Shown: positions 1 through 7,826, numbered from the stretch's first letter. The stretch: DNA of 64,000 nucleotides from an uncultured Clostridia bacterium (GCA_947624225.1 CANQJF010000003.1:1-64000); one strand, 5' to 3'. Program-made: numbers and translations. Notes: a model not told the origin generated them from the sequence alone.

Positions 1-64
1 ATCCTTCTCTTCCAAACTCCACAACTTCTCTTTGAACAAAATCTCAAATCCTGTTGCACTTAGT

Positions 65-94
65 TTGACAATTCACTCGAGTGCGTACTTTATA
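65..94 (+). promoter_or_regulatory. Candidate sigma-A promoter for the first two genes
   Basis: A perfect TTGACA (65-70) is followed after 18 bases by TTTATA (89-94). It lies about 80 bases upstream of the small membrane protein gene. The -10 box is only fair, so this is a plausible but unproven promoter. Nothing else is visible in bases 1-144. Confidence 0.4.
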
Positions 95-171
95 TCAATT
101 GTAAAAGAAGTTTTCTCGATTGATAAACATCTTTTCTTGACTCTGTGTGCGGCATGGGATATCATCAAGGT

Positions 172-405
172 ATGAAGCGCATCGATCTCATCTTTCTTGT
201 CATTCTCTGTCTCATTGCGGCCGCCGCGGCCATACACATGACGGTCAACTATTTTGCCGTTCTCAACAGCACCACGAGCGCACCCGCATGGGTGGGGTTG
301 TTGGTCGGCATCCCCTACCTCGCCGCCTCTTTGCTCACGGGAACGATTTGGCTCACCGTTTTTTTCTGCCGGAGGCATTGCAACCGGCGCCGCGACGTGG
401 TATAA
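172..405 (+). CDS. Small two-helix membrane protein (77 aa), unknown function
   Basis: The product has two hydrophobic stretches, one right after the start (IDLIFLVILCLIAAAAA) and one around residues 40-65, followed by a basic C-terminal tail rich in Arg, so it is probably a small integral membrane protein. I chose ATG 172 because it gives MKRIDL followed directly by the first helix; GTG 145 and ATG 154 are in frame and possible, and the ribosome binding site at 172 is weak (CAAGG too close). The stop codon overlaps the -10 box of the next gene, an XRE regulator that also carries two membrane helices, so the two may act together at the membrane. No family recognised. Confidence 0.5.
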   Translation: MKRIDLIFLVILCLIAAAAAIHMTVNYFAVLNSTTSAPAWVGLLVGIPYLAASLLTGTIWLTVFFCRRHCNRRRDVV

Positions 406-406
406 T
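378..406 (+). promoter_or_regulatory. Strong promoter predicting a leaderless mRNA for the XRE gene
   Basis: TTGCAA (378-383), a 17-base spacer and a perfect TATAAT (401-406) are seen. Counting seven bases from the end of the -10 box puts +1 at 413, which is the A of the regulator's ATG. There is no Shine-Dalgarno sequence before that ATG. The -10 box overlaps the TAA stop of the preceding small gene. Confidence 0.7.
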
Positions 407-412
407 GTTTTC

Positions 413-838
413 ATGAAAAAGCTCGGCGAAAATATTTGGCGGTTCCGCGAACAGGCGGGGCTCTCGCAGGAACAGCTCGCGGAAGCGCTCGGCGTATCCC
501 GCCAAACCGTCTCCAATTGGGAAAACGACAGGGCCACGCCGGACGCCTATAAATTCGGCCGCCTGTGCGAACTGCTCGGGGTAGGCGCGGAGGAACTGCT
601 GGGGACCTCTCCGTCCTCGCCGCAAAAACAGCGCGCCAAAAAGAGGATCGCCGCACTCGTCGTCGCCGTTCTGGCCTTTCTGTTTGCCATTGCGGCCATT
701 TTGCTCGCCGTTTTTACTTCCGACACACAGATTACCTCCACCGTCCTCTTTTCGCAGGCATTCCTTTGGGGAGCGGCCGCCGTGCTCGCGCTGGCCGCCT
801 GCCTCGTTGCATTGATCTATTATTTTAAGAAACATTGA
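413..838 (+). CDS. XRE-family HTH regulator with C-terminal membrane anchor (141 aa)
   Basis: Residues 1-60 are a Cro/C1-type helix-turn-helix (LSQEQLAEALGVSRQTVSNWE is the recognition region), typical of XRE DNA-binding repressors. After a short basic linker come two hydrophobic segments at about residues 75-100 and 110-138, so the protein is probably tethered to the membrane with the HTH in the cytoplasm. This layout is common in Firmicutes and often pairs with a small membrane protein, as here. ATG 413 is the only start that fits the family; the ORF track start at 254 runs through the upstream gene. Ligand and targets are unknown. Confidence 0.85.
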   Translation: MKKLGENIWRFREQAGLSQEQLAEALGVSRQTVSNWENDRATPDAYKFGRLCELLGVGAEELLGTSPSSPQKQRAKKRIAALVVAVLAFLFAIAAILLAVFTSDTQITSTVLFSQAFLWGAAAVLALAACLVALIYYFKKH

Positions 839-841
839 AAA

Positions 842-874
842 AAGGGCTCCGACGCGGGGCCCTTTCGTTTTTTG
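842..874. terminator. Bidirectional rho-independent terminator
   Basis: AAAGGGCTCC and GGGGCCCTTT pair (one G-T wobble) around a GACGC loop. A T run follows on the plus strand (869-874) and another on the minus strand (839-844), so it can end both the XRE gene and the convergent methyltransferase operon. Confidence 0.85.
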
Positions 875-881
875 ATCTTTC

Positions 882-2168
882 CTATTTTACCATCCGCAAG
901 CCCTTAGGGAGGTGGTTTTTGACCGTGCCGTTCACGATCTTGCCGAGGCCGAGCGGGAATTCCTCCACGCACACGACGCACCATCCGTTTGAAAGATTTG
1001 TCTCCGCCGTCTCGCCGTGCAGGTAGCGCACGGCCTCATCCCGTGAGAGCGAAACTTTCCTCCGAGCCCCCGCGCCGAACGCCATGGCAAGGGCATGGGC
1101 GGGCTTGAAGAGCTTGCCGTCCCATTCGCCGAGCTCCACGCCCAGCCGCAAGAGATTCAGCCCCGAAAGCATGGGCATGCCCGCGGGCACGAGATACATC
1201 CGCCCGTCCGCAAGCGTGTGCACCGACCCCACAAAGGGCGCGCCGAAAAAGTCCTCCCAAAATTCTTGCAGCGCCCGCTCCGCTTGCGCATTCCTCTGCA
1301 CGGGATAGGGCTTCGCACGCCGCATCTCCCCCTCCCCTCTTCGGAACAGGGCGCAAAAGTGCCCCTCTCCGCGCACGAGATGGGGATAGAGCTTCTTCAT
1401 CTCCACGCATTCAAAGGCAGGATGCCGCCTTAAAAAATCCTCTGCCTGCCACTCGTCCTCCTCCTCGGCAAAGGTGCAGGTGGAATAGAGAATGTGCCCG
1501 CCGGGGCATACCATGTCCGCGGCATAGTCCAAAATTTCCCTCTGACGCGCGGCACAGCGGGCGACGTTTTCCTCGCTCCATTCGGGGATGGCGTTCTCCT
1601 CTTTTTGAAACATCCCCTCGCCCGAGCAGGGCGCATCCACCAGCACGAGGTCAAAATATGCAAAAAAGCGCGCGGCGAGCGTCTCGGGGCCTGCGCTCGT
1701 GACGGCACAGTTGGGGATCCCCATGCGCTCGACGTTTTGCAGCAGAATTTTCGCCCGCGAAAAATTGATCTCGTTGGCAATGAGAATGCCCTCCCCCGCC
1801 ATCTGTGCGGCGAGCTGGGTCGTCTTTCCGCCGGGGGCGGCACAGAGGTCCAAGACGCGTTGCTTGGGCAGACTTTCGGACATGCCCCCCACCGACATCG
1901 CCGATGGCTCCTGCAAATAATAGAGCCCGGCGAAGTGATAGACGTCCGCCCCGGGTTTTTCTTCCTCGATATAAAAGGCGTTCTGCTCCCACTGCACCCT
2001 GTCCCCGAGCGGGAATGGCGCGCGGCGGGCAAACTCCTCCGCGGAGATCTTGCGCGGGTTGACCCTCAATCCCTTTGCGGGCGGGGACTGATAAGACGAC
2101 AAAAAGGCGGGGAATGCCTCTCCCAGCCTTTTTTGCATGCGTTCTATGAATTTTGCGGGCAATTCCAT
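882..2168 (-). CDS. RsmB/RsmF-type rRNA (cytosine-C5) methyltransferase
   Basis: This 428-residue SAM-dependent enzyme should methylate C5 of a cytosine in 16S rRNA (NOL1/NOP2/Sun family). The SAM-binding motif LDLCAAPGGKTTQLA is near residue 108, the DAPCSGEGMF motif (motif IV with the helper Cys) near residue 180, and YSTCTF (motif VI with the nucleophilic Cys) near residue 230. The C-terminal 170 residues resemble the RsmF extension with a PUA-like fold. Start ATG 2166-2168 lies 2 bases past the stop of the exonuclease gene, so the two are co-transcribed with serS. Which cytosine is modified cannot be read from sequence; RsmF-like is more likely than RsmB because there is no NusB-like N-terminal domain. 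Confidence 0.88.
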   Translation of the reverse strand: MELPAKFIERMQKRLGEAFPAFLSSYQSPPAKGLRVNPRKISAEEFARRAPFPLGDRVQWEQNAFYIEEEKPGADVYHFAGLYYLQEPSAMSVGGMSESLPKQRVLDLCAAPGGKTTQLAAQMAGEGILIANEINFSRAKILLQNVERMGIPNCAVTSAGPETLAARFFAYFDLVLVDAPCSGEGMFQKEENAIPEWSEENVARCAARQREILDYAADMVCPGGHILYSTCTFAEEEDEWQAEDFLRRHPAFECVEMKKLYPHLVRGEGHFCALFRRGEGEMRRAKPYPVQRNAQAERALQEFWEDFFGAPFVGSVHTLADGRMYLVPAGMPMLSGLNLLRLGVELGEWDGKLFKPAHALAMAFGAGARRKVSLSRDEAVRYLHGETAETNLSNGWCVVCVEEFPLGLGKIVNGTVKNHLPKGLRMVK

Positions 2169-2170
2169 GC

Positions 2171-3130
2171 CTATGCTTCCTCCAAGACCTGTTCGCGGAA
2201 ACGTTCGAGGGGAACAAACTCGGCGCCGCCCTCCATTGCACTCTCAAAGCGCATGCCGCCCTCATCCCGGGCGATGTAGACATTGCACTCCGCCGGATGG
2301 GAGGTATATCTCCCGCCCGATTTGAAGATGGAGGCGACGAGCTCCACGGACATGGGTACGTCGATCTCTACATCCTTGGCAAAACAGAACACTTTGCCTT
2401 CAAGCGCGCCCCCTTTCTTGCGGCGGTGCATATACTTGTTGACATAGCGATAGAACTCTTCGTGTGCGCGGTGATATTCCTCGCGCTCCTTGGCCCGCTC
2501 GGCGTAAAACTGCCTTTGCCCCGCCGAGCTCGGCGTCTGCACGCGGTAGTTCTCGATGCGCCCCCCGCGGATGCGGTAGCGGGAGATGAGCCCCTCGACG
2601 TTCACCCCCTCCCGCTTGCAGAGGGCCTCACAGACGCGCATGGTCGCATAGGCGTCGTCCACGGCGCGGTGCGGCGTGAACTCCACCCCGAGGTGCTCGG
2701 CCATGATGCCGAGGCCCACCTGCCGCGTGTATTCCCCCTCCGTGTTCATCCAGAAAAACTGCGTGTCGTGGAAGATAAATTTAAAGGAGGGGAGCTTATA
2801 GCGCTTGGTTTCAAGATTGAGATAATTGACATCGTTGAGGGTAGCATGTCCGAGAACGATGGTCTCTTTGTCCTCCAAGAGCGCCTTGATGCGGGGATAT
2901 TCGTCGCGGAAGAGGGGATATTTTTTGAAGTCCTCATACTCATAGGGTAGCACGAGGCCCTCGTGCCCCTTGCGGTCGGTGAGGTGGAATTTCCCCTTGG
3001 GGTTCATGAGAATGTCCTCGCGGGCAAGAACGTTGAACGCCTCGTCCGTGACGACATACCCAAAGGCACAGATCTTGGCGGTGTATTTAAAGACGCAAGC
3101 GCACTCGATGTCGAAAAAAACGTACTTCAC
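2171..3130 (-). CDS. DEDDh-family 3'-5' exonuclease with C-terminal BRCT-like domain
   Basis: Residues 1-175 form an exonuclease fold of the RNase T/DnaQ type: FFDIECA (Exo I, Asp and Glu), GHATLNDVNYL (Exo II) and HRAVDDAYAT (Exo III, HxxxxxD), which together coordinate two metal ions. A charged, probably helical linker covers about 200-245. The last 70 residues (GKVFCFAKDVEI ... IFKSGGRYTSH) look like a BRCT-type domain, as found in DnaQ-like fusion proteins. The start is GTG (3128-3130), overlapping the serS TGA as GTGA, which points to translational coupling. Substrate (DNA or RNA) is uncertain; processing or repair roles are both possible. Confidence 0.75.
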   Translation of the reverse strand: MKYVFFDIECACVFKYTAKICAFGYVVTDEAFNVLAREDILMNPKGKFHLTDRKGHEGLVLPYEYEDFKKYPLFRDEYPRIKALLEDKETIVLGHATLNDVNYLNLETKRYKLPSFKFIFHDTQFFWMNTEGEYTRQVGLGIMAEHLGVEFTPHRAVDDAYATMRVCEALCKREGVNVEGLISRYRIRGGRIENYRVQTPSSAGQRQFYAERAKEREEYHRAHEEFYRYVNKYMHRRKKGGALEGKVFCFAKDVEIDVPMSVELVASIFKSGGRYTSHPAECNVYIARDEGGMRFESAMEGGAEFVPLERFREQVLEEA

Positions 3131-4413
3131 TTTTGGGGCACGATCTCCTTCTGTCCGCCCATGTAGGGGCGCAAAACTTCGGGAATGTGCACGCTCCCGT
3201 CGGCGCGCAAATGGTTCTCTACAAATGCAATGAGCATGCGCGGAGGAGCCACCACGGTGTTGTTGAGGGTGTGTGCGAATTTGCTGCCCTTGTCGTCCTT
3301 ATAGCGGATGCCCAACCTCCTCGCCTGTGCATCGGTGAGGTTGGAACACGAGCCCACCTCGAAATACTTCTTCTGGCGGGGCGACCATGCCTCCACGTCC
3401 ACACTGCGGTATTTGAGGTCGGCCAAGTCCCCCGTGCAGCATTCGAGCGTGCGGACGGGGATCTCCATGGAGACGAAGAGCTCGACGGTGTAGTTCCACA
3501 TCTTCTCATACCACGCCTCGCTCTCCTCGGGCTTGCAGATGACGATCATCTCCTGCTTCTCGAATTGGTGGATGCGGTAGATGCCGCGCTCTTCGAGGCC
3601 GTGGGCCCCTTTCTCCTTGCGGAAGCAGGGCGAATAGCTCGTGAGCGTCAGGGGGAGCTGCTTTTCATCGAGCGTGGTGTTCATGAAGCGGCCGATCATG
3701 GAGTGCTCGCTGGTGCCGATGAGGTAGAGGTCCTCCCCCTCGATCTTATACATCATGCCGTCCATTTCCTCGAAAGACATGACGCCCGAGACGACGTCGG
3801 AGCGGATCATAAAGGGCGGGATGCAATAGGTGAAGCCCTTTCCGATCATGAAATCGCGCGCATAGGCGAGCACGGCGGAATGGAGGCGCGCAATGTCCCC
3901 CGTGAGATAGTAGAATCCCTGCCCGCTTGTCCGACGGGCGCTGTCGATGTCGATGCCCGAGAGCTTTTCGAGGATATCGAGGTGATACGGCACTTCAAAA
4001 TCGGGCACTTTGGGCTCCAAGAAGCGCTGACGCTCGACATTCTCCGAATCGTCCCTGCCGATGGGCGTCTCGTCGGAGACAAAGTTGGGGATGCGCATCA
4101 TGATCTCTTTCAAGCGCGCACCCGTCTCCTCGGATTGCTTCTCGATCTCGGCGAGGCGGGCTGCGTCGCGGGCGACTTCCGCTTTCACGGCCTCCGCCTC
4201 CTCCGACTTCTTCTCGCGCATGAGCTGCCCGATCTTCTTGGAGAGGCTGTTGCGCGAAGCGCGGAGAGAATCTCCCTCCGTTTGGAGCGCGCGGCGTTTT
4301 TCATCGAGGGAAAGCGCCTCGTCCACAAGGGGAAGTTTGTGGTCCTGAAATTTCTTCTTGATATTCTCGCGCACCCTGTCGGGGTCTGCACGAAGCACGG
4401 CAATATCGATCAT
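3127..4413 (-). CDS. serS: Seryl-tRNA synthetase
   Basis: Charges tRNA-Ser with serine in the cytosol. The 428 residues match the usual length. An N-terminal antiparallel coiled coil (about residues 30-105, rich in Glu/Lys/Arg) binds the tRNA long arm. The class II catalytic core carries motif 2 (CFRKEKGAHG) and motif 3 (NNTVVAPPRMLIAFVENH). The ORF track shows a 1271-residue frame because the frame stays open opposite the ATPase gene; the true start is ATG 4411-4413, preceded by AGAGG, giving MIDIAVLRADPDRVREN, the typical SerRS N-terminus. It is the first gene of the operon serS-exonuclease-methyltransferase. No T-box leader is visible in the short upstream region. Confidence 0.97.
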   Translation of the reverse strand: MIDIAVLRADPDRVRENIKKKFQDHKLPLVDEALSLDEKRRALQTEGDSLRASRNSLSKKIGQLMREKKSEEAEAVKAEVARDAARLAEIEKQSEETGARLKEIMMRIPNFVSDETPIGRDDSENVERQRFLEPKVPDFEVPYHLDILEKLSGIDIDSARRTSGQGFYYLTGDIARLHSAVLAYARDFMIGKGFTYCIPPFMIRSDVVSGVMSFEEMDGMMYKIEGEDLYLIGTSEHSMIGRFMNTTLDEKQLPLTLTSYSPCFRKEKGAHGLEERGIYRIHQFEKQEMIVICKPEESEAWYEKMWNYTVELFVSMEIPVRTLECCTGDLADLKYRSVDVEAWSPRQKKYFEVGSCSNLTDAQARRLGIRYKDDKGSKFAHTLNNTVVAPPRMLIAFVENHLRADGSVHIPEVLRPYMGGQKEIVPQK

Positions 4414-4443
4414 GAGAATCAACCTCTTTGACGAATTTTCTAT

Positions 4444-4472
4444 ATTATACACCTTTTTGCGCAAAAAGGCAA
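4444..4472 (-). promoter_or_regulatory. serS promoter with a perfect 18-bp palindrome in its spacer
   Basis: On the minus strand, TTGCCT (4467-4472), a 17-base spacer and TATAAT (4444-4449) precede serS. The spacer and -35 edge contain the perfect palindrome CCTTTTTGCGCAAAAAGG (4452-4469). It may be a repressor operator or a cruciform-forming site; no regulator is assigned. Confidence 0.7.
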
Positions 4473-4523
4473 TGTTTTCATCCCCACATCGCGTCTTTTC
4501 GAGAAAAAATACGAAAAGATGTT

Positions 4524-4553
4524 TTGACTTTTTGCCCGCTGCCGTGGTATAAT
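4524..4553 (+). promoter_or_regulatory. Promoter for the P-type ATPase gene
   Basis: TTGACT (4524-4529), an 18-base spacer and TATAAT (4548-4553) with a TGG extension just before the -10 box. +1 should fall near 4560, giving a leader of about 25 bases that holds the AAAGGAGGT ribosome binding site. Confidence 0.8.
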
Positions 4554-4584
4554 GAAATTGCTCGGACCAAAGGAGGTATTCCCA

Positions 4585-7164
4585 ATGAGTGACGATTCCG
4601 AAAACCGGGATAATGAAACCCGGGATAACGAAAACCGGGATAAGCAGTCTTTCTCCTCGCGCGTGCTCGGCGCATTCTCGGGAAAGACGACCGCGCCCGC
4701 CGATAAAAAACTCATGAAGAGATTCCGCCATGCCAAACACATCCCCGCCGCATCCGACGTGGAGCGCTTTACGCCCGACCTCGACAAGGGGCTCACGCAA
4801 GAGCAGGTAGAACTGCGGCGGAGTCAATTTCTCTTCAACGACGTCAACAAGAAGTATTCCAAATCCTACGCCAGCATCTTCTTCGGCAATATCTGCACTT
4901 TCTTCAACTTCCTCTGCCTCGCGGTGGCTCTCGCCCTCATCTATGCGGGCGCCTCCATCTCGCAATTTTTGTTTGTGGCGATCTTTGCGGTCAACCTCCT
5001 CATCGGCATCGTGCAGGAGATCCTCGCAAAGGTGCAGATCGATAAACTCGCCGTGCTTATCTCCTCTTCGACAAAGGTGATCCGCGGCGGCGTGCAATAT
5101 GAGATCCCCATCAAGGACATCGTGCTCGACGACGTCATCCTGCTTGAAACGGGGCAACAGGTCCCCGCCGACTGCATCCTCGCAAACGGCGTGGTGGAAG
5201 TCAACGAATCGCTCCTCACGGGGGAATCCCTGCCCGTCAAAAAACAGAACGGCGACATGCTCTATGCCGGCTCCTTTATTTCGAGCGGAAGTTGCAGCGT
5301 GCGGGCGGACAAAGTGGGCGCCGCCACCTATCTCAACTCGCTCACCTCCAAGGCAAAGAAATATAAAAAGCCGCACTCGGAGATCATGAACTCCATCAAG
5401 CTCTTCATCCGCGGCATCGGCGTGCTCATCGTCATCATCGCCGTTCTCATGTTTTGGAGGAATTGGGAGGCCATCACCTCGGACATGGTAGCCTCCGGTG
5501 GCGTCAATGAGTGGGAACGCCTCTCCCAAACCATCCAGCTCACCTGTGCGGTCATCATCGGCATGATCCCCTCCGGGCTGCTGCTCCTCACCTCGTTCGC
5601 CATCGAAATGGGCATCCTGCGCCTCGGCAAAAAGAACACGTTCGTGCAAGACCACTATTCCCTTGAAATGCTCGCGCGCGTGAATGTGCTGTGCCTCGAC
5701 AAGACGGGCACGATCACCGACGGCAGAATGACCGTCAACGACTGCATGCTGCTCGGCAACTTCATCGACACGCCTTTCGAAGAGGTCATGGGGAGCATGC
5801 TCTTTGCGCTCGACGACAACAACCAGACCTCCATCGCGCTCACCGAGCACTTCGGCCATTCGCACACGCTCTCCGCGACGGACATCCTCCCGTTCTCCTC
5901 CAAGCGAAAACTCTCCGCGGTGACTTTCGGAGACCTCGGCACTTTCGTCATGGGTGCCCCCGAATTCGTCTTGCGGCCCCTGCCGTTCAAGGTGGAGAAG
6001 ATCGTGAAGCAATACGCGCAATCGGGCCTGAGGGTGCTCGTCGTGGCCTTTTCGCCCAACCCGATCTCGGGGGAGAAAGTCCCCTCCATGCTCCGTCCGG
6101 CGGCCATCATCACGCTTGCCGACAACGTCAGGAGCGACGCCATCGAGACCATCAAGTGGTTCCGCGAGAACGACGTGGAGATCCGCATCATCTCGGGCGA
6201 CAATCCCGTCACCGTCTCCGAAGTGGCGCGGCGCGTGGGCGTAAAGCATGCCAATAAATATATCTCCCTCGACGGGCTCACCGACATCGAGGTGGAAAAT
6301 GTGGCCAATCAATACACGGTATTCGGGCGCGTGACACCCGAACAGAAAGCCATCCTCGTCAAGACGTTGAAAAAGCAGGGCAACACCGTTGCAATGACGG
6401 GGGACGGCGTCAACGATATTCTCGCCCTCAAAGAGGCCGACTGTGCCATCTCGGTCGCCTCGGGCGCCGAGGCCGCGCGCAATGTCTCCCACCTCGTGCT
6501 CATGGACAACAACTTCATGAACTTGCCCTCCGTCGTGTATGAGGGCAGGCGGGTCATCAACAACATCAAGGCAAGTGCGTCGCTGTATATCATGAAGACG
6601 CTCTTCATCACCATGCTCGCCATTCTTTGTGCTGCCCTCGGCACGCAATACTTCTTTAAGACAAACAACATGCTCCTCTTCGAAGTGATGATCGCGGCTT
6701 TCCCTTCCACCATCGTCACCATCTTCCAGCCCAACACGGCGCGGGTCAAGGGGAAATTTATTCCCTATGTCATGTCGCGAAGTATTCCGGGCGCCATCAC
6801 GCTCATTTCCTGCATCATGGCGGTGTACATTGCCTCGCTGTGCCTGCCGGAGACGTATGGCTTCTCGGGCCCTACCCTCGACGCACTGTACCTCTTGGCG
6901 CTGACTTTCGGCGGCCTCGTCATGCTCTTCCGCATCCTGCAACCTTTCAACATTCTAAGGCTTGTGGTGTATGCCCTATCGGTGGCGGTGTGCATCACGG
7001 TGCTGTCCATCCCCATCTTCGGGAACATTGTCTTTGACGATTGGGATGTCATCGCGTTCACTTTCCCGCAAATTTTGTATATCACATGCGTGGTGCTTGC
7101 GGCTTTCCCGCTCTCCAACGCCCTCGTCAAACTTTGCGACCTCATGAACCCGACCAACACGTAA
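4585..7164 (+). CDS. CtpE-like P-type cation ATPase (859 aa)
   Basis: An ion pump of the inner membrane that couples ATP hydrolysis to cation transport. Visible marks: the actuator loop LLTGES near residue 211, the phosphorylated Asp in CLDKTGTIT at about 372, the hinge TGDGVND at about 605, and some ten hydrophobic helices. The overall pattern around the fourth helix (IGMIPSGLLLLTSFA, then LEMLARVNVLCLDKTGT) most resembles the CtpE branch, for which calcium transport has been reported, but the usual PEGL is PSGL here, so the ion is uncertain. ATG 4585 follows an ideal AAAGGAGGT; the ORF-track start at 4552 lies inside the -10 box. The N-terminus has three 5-residue repeats (ENRDN, ETRDN, ENRDK) encoded by 15-bp repeats at 4600-4644. 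Monocistronic. Confidence 0.85.
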   Translation: MSDDSENRDNETRDNENRDKQSFSSRVLGAFSGKTTAPADKKLMKRFRHAKHIPAASDVERFTPDLDKGLTQEQVELRRSQFLFNDVNKKYSKSYASIFFGNICTFFNFLCLAVALALIYAGASISQFLFVAIFAVNLLIGIVQEILAKVQIDKLAVLISSSTKVIRGGVQYEIPIKDIVLDDVILLETGQQVPADCILANGVVEVNESLLTGESLPVKKQNGDMLYAGSFISSGSCSVRADKVGAATYLNSLTSKAKKYKKPHSEIMNSIKLFIRGIGVLIVIIAVLMFWRNWEAITSDMVASGGVNEWERLSQTIQLTCAVIIGMIPSGLLLLTSFAIEMGILRLGKKNTFVQDHYSLEMLARVNVLCLDKTGTITDGRMTVNDCMLLGNFIDTPFEEVMGSMLFALDDNNQTSIALTEHFGHSHTLSATDILPFSSKRKLSAVTFGDLGTFVMGAPEFVLRPLPFKVEKIVKQYAQSGLRVLVVAFSPNPISGEKVPSMLRPAAIITLADNVRSDAIETIKWFRENDVEIRIISGDNPVTVSEVARRVGVKHANKYISLDGLTDIEVENVANQYTVFGRVTPEQKAILVKTLKKQGNTVAMTGDGVNDILALKEADCAISVASGAEAARNVSHLVLMDNNFMNLPSVVYEGRRVINNIKASASLYIMKTLFITMLAILCAALGTQYFFKTNNMLLFEVMIAAFPSTIVTIFQPNTARVKGKFIPYVMSRSIPGAITLISCIMAVYIASLCLPETYGFSGPTLDALYLLALTFGGLVMLFRILQPFNILRLVVYALSVAVCITVLSIPIFGNIVFDDWDVIAFTFPQILYITCVVLAAFPLSNALVKLCDLMNPTNT

Positions 7165-7184
7165 GGGGAGCCGCTGTCATACCG

Positions 7185-7490
7185 TCCGCCACTCTTGTCG
7201 CCCCTGAAAGGGGTAGGCCTTAGGTTACCACTGTCATACCGAGCGAAGCGAGTGTATCCCCTAAAACGAAGTCCGCTACTCTCGGCGCCCCTGTAAGGGG
7301 GGCTGGCCCACGCTCTTACGGGACTGAGGGGTTTCTCGGCTGCCCTCCGCTGTCATACCGAGACCCCAACGGGGTCGAGTGTATCCCCCTCAAACGAAGT
7401 CCGCCACTCTCGGCGCCCCTGTAAGGGGAGCTGGCCCGCGCTCTTGCGGGACTGAGGGGTTTCTCGGCTTCCCCTTTGGGGAAAGCAAGA
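7185..7490. repeat. Tandem 119-bp intergenic repeat after the ATPase gene
   Basis: Two copies of a block of about 119 bp begin with CTGTCATACCGAG at about 7231 and 7350 and end with GGGGTTTCTCGGCT. Each holds short palindromes such as GCCCCTGTAAGGGG. Partial copies lie before and after. The short ORFs here are repeat noise. Together with 7491-7517 this fills the gap of nearly 400 bp between genes; no gene is seen. Confidence 0.7.
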
Positions 7491-7517
7491 ACACGGGCAA
7501 ATAACAAAATATAACGA

Positions 7518-7544
7518 CGCCCCGCGGCAGATTGCCGCGGGGCG
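7518..7544 (-). terminator. GC-rich hairpin ending the small XRE gene
   Basis: CGCCCCGCGGCA pairs perfectly with TGCCGCGGGGCG around a three-base loop, six bases past the stop of the XRE gene. On the minus strand the following bases (CGTTATATTTTGTT) are only moderately T-rich. The same hairpin recurs at 7940-7970. Confidence 0.65.
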
Positions 7545-7550
7545 CATGCT

Positions 7551-7784
7551 TTAATCGGTCACATCATTGAAAATATTATCTGAAAAGAACTCTTCAAGGG
7601 TTATCCCAAGTGTTGACACAATCTGATATATCGTATCCAATCGCACCGTTTTAAGCTTCCCTGCAATAATAACGCTGAGCGTTGAACGAGGAATGCCTCC
7701 CTGCTTGCTCAACTCATATTGCGTCATGTGTCGTTCTTGAAGCAAACCATCTATTCGCTTCGCGACCGCCTCTATCAATTTCAT
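7551..7784 (-). CDS. Small XRE-family HTH regulator (77 aa)
   Basis: A stand-alone Cro/C1-type helix-turn-helix protein: MTQYELSKQGGIPRSTLSVI forms the HTH region, followed by a dimerisation helix. The preferred start is ATG 7782-7784 (MKLIEAVAKRID); the longer ORF-track start would run through the -10 region. It stands alone, bracketed by two nearly identical hairpins, and reads away from an operator-like palindrome at 7878-7893 that could be its own binding site. Similar small regulators in Clostridia occur in mobile or stress modules, but no partner gene is present. Targets unknown. Confidence 0.85.
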   Translation of the reverse strand: MKLIEAVAKRIDGLLQERHMTQYELSKQGGIPRSTLSVIIAGKLKTVRLDTIYQIVSTLGITLEEFFSDNIFNDVTD

Positions 7785-7820
7785 AATTGCCCCCGTTCCG
7801 TAACTGAACGCCTTGGGACT

Positions 7821-7826
7821 ATTATA
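7821..7826 (-). promoter_or_regulatory. -10 box of the small XRE gene
   Basis: A perfect TATAAT on the minus strand about 37 bases before the ATG. No convincing -35 box is seen at 16-18 bases, so the promoter may need an activator or use A/T-rich upstream contacts. Confidence 0.45.

Noticed and set aside
4414-4560. T-box riboswitch upstream of serS
   Set aside because: The leader is only about 30 bases from the predicted +1 and lacks the T-box sequence and specifier stem.
4552-4584. Earlier ATG of the P-type ATPase frame
   Set aside because: It overlaps the TATAAT box and cannot be in the transcript; ATG 4585 has an ideal ribosome binding site.
4414-6942. A minus-strand open frame of more than 800 codons in frame with serS (ORF track 3127-6942)
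   Set aside because: It lies opposite the P-type ATPase gene, has a biased composition (many His, Glu, Asp, Arg) typical of antisense frames in GC-rich genes, and no homology pattern. Only 3127-4413 is serS.
7231-7470. Possible CRISPR array
   Set aside because: Only two long, nearly identical units with no short repeats and unique spacers; no cas genes.
7316-7547. Short minus-strand ORFs within the tandem repeat
   Set aside because: They are repeat sequence without ribosome binding sites; both copies would encode the same noise.
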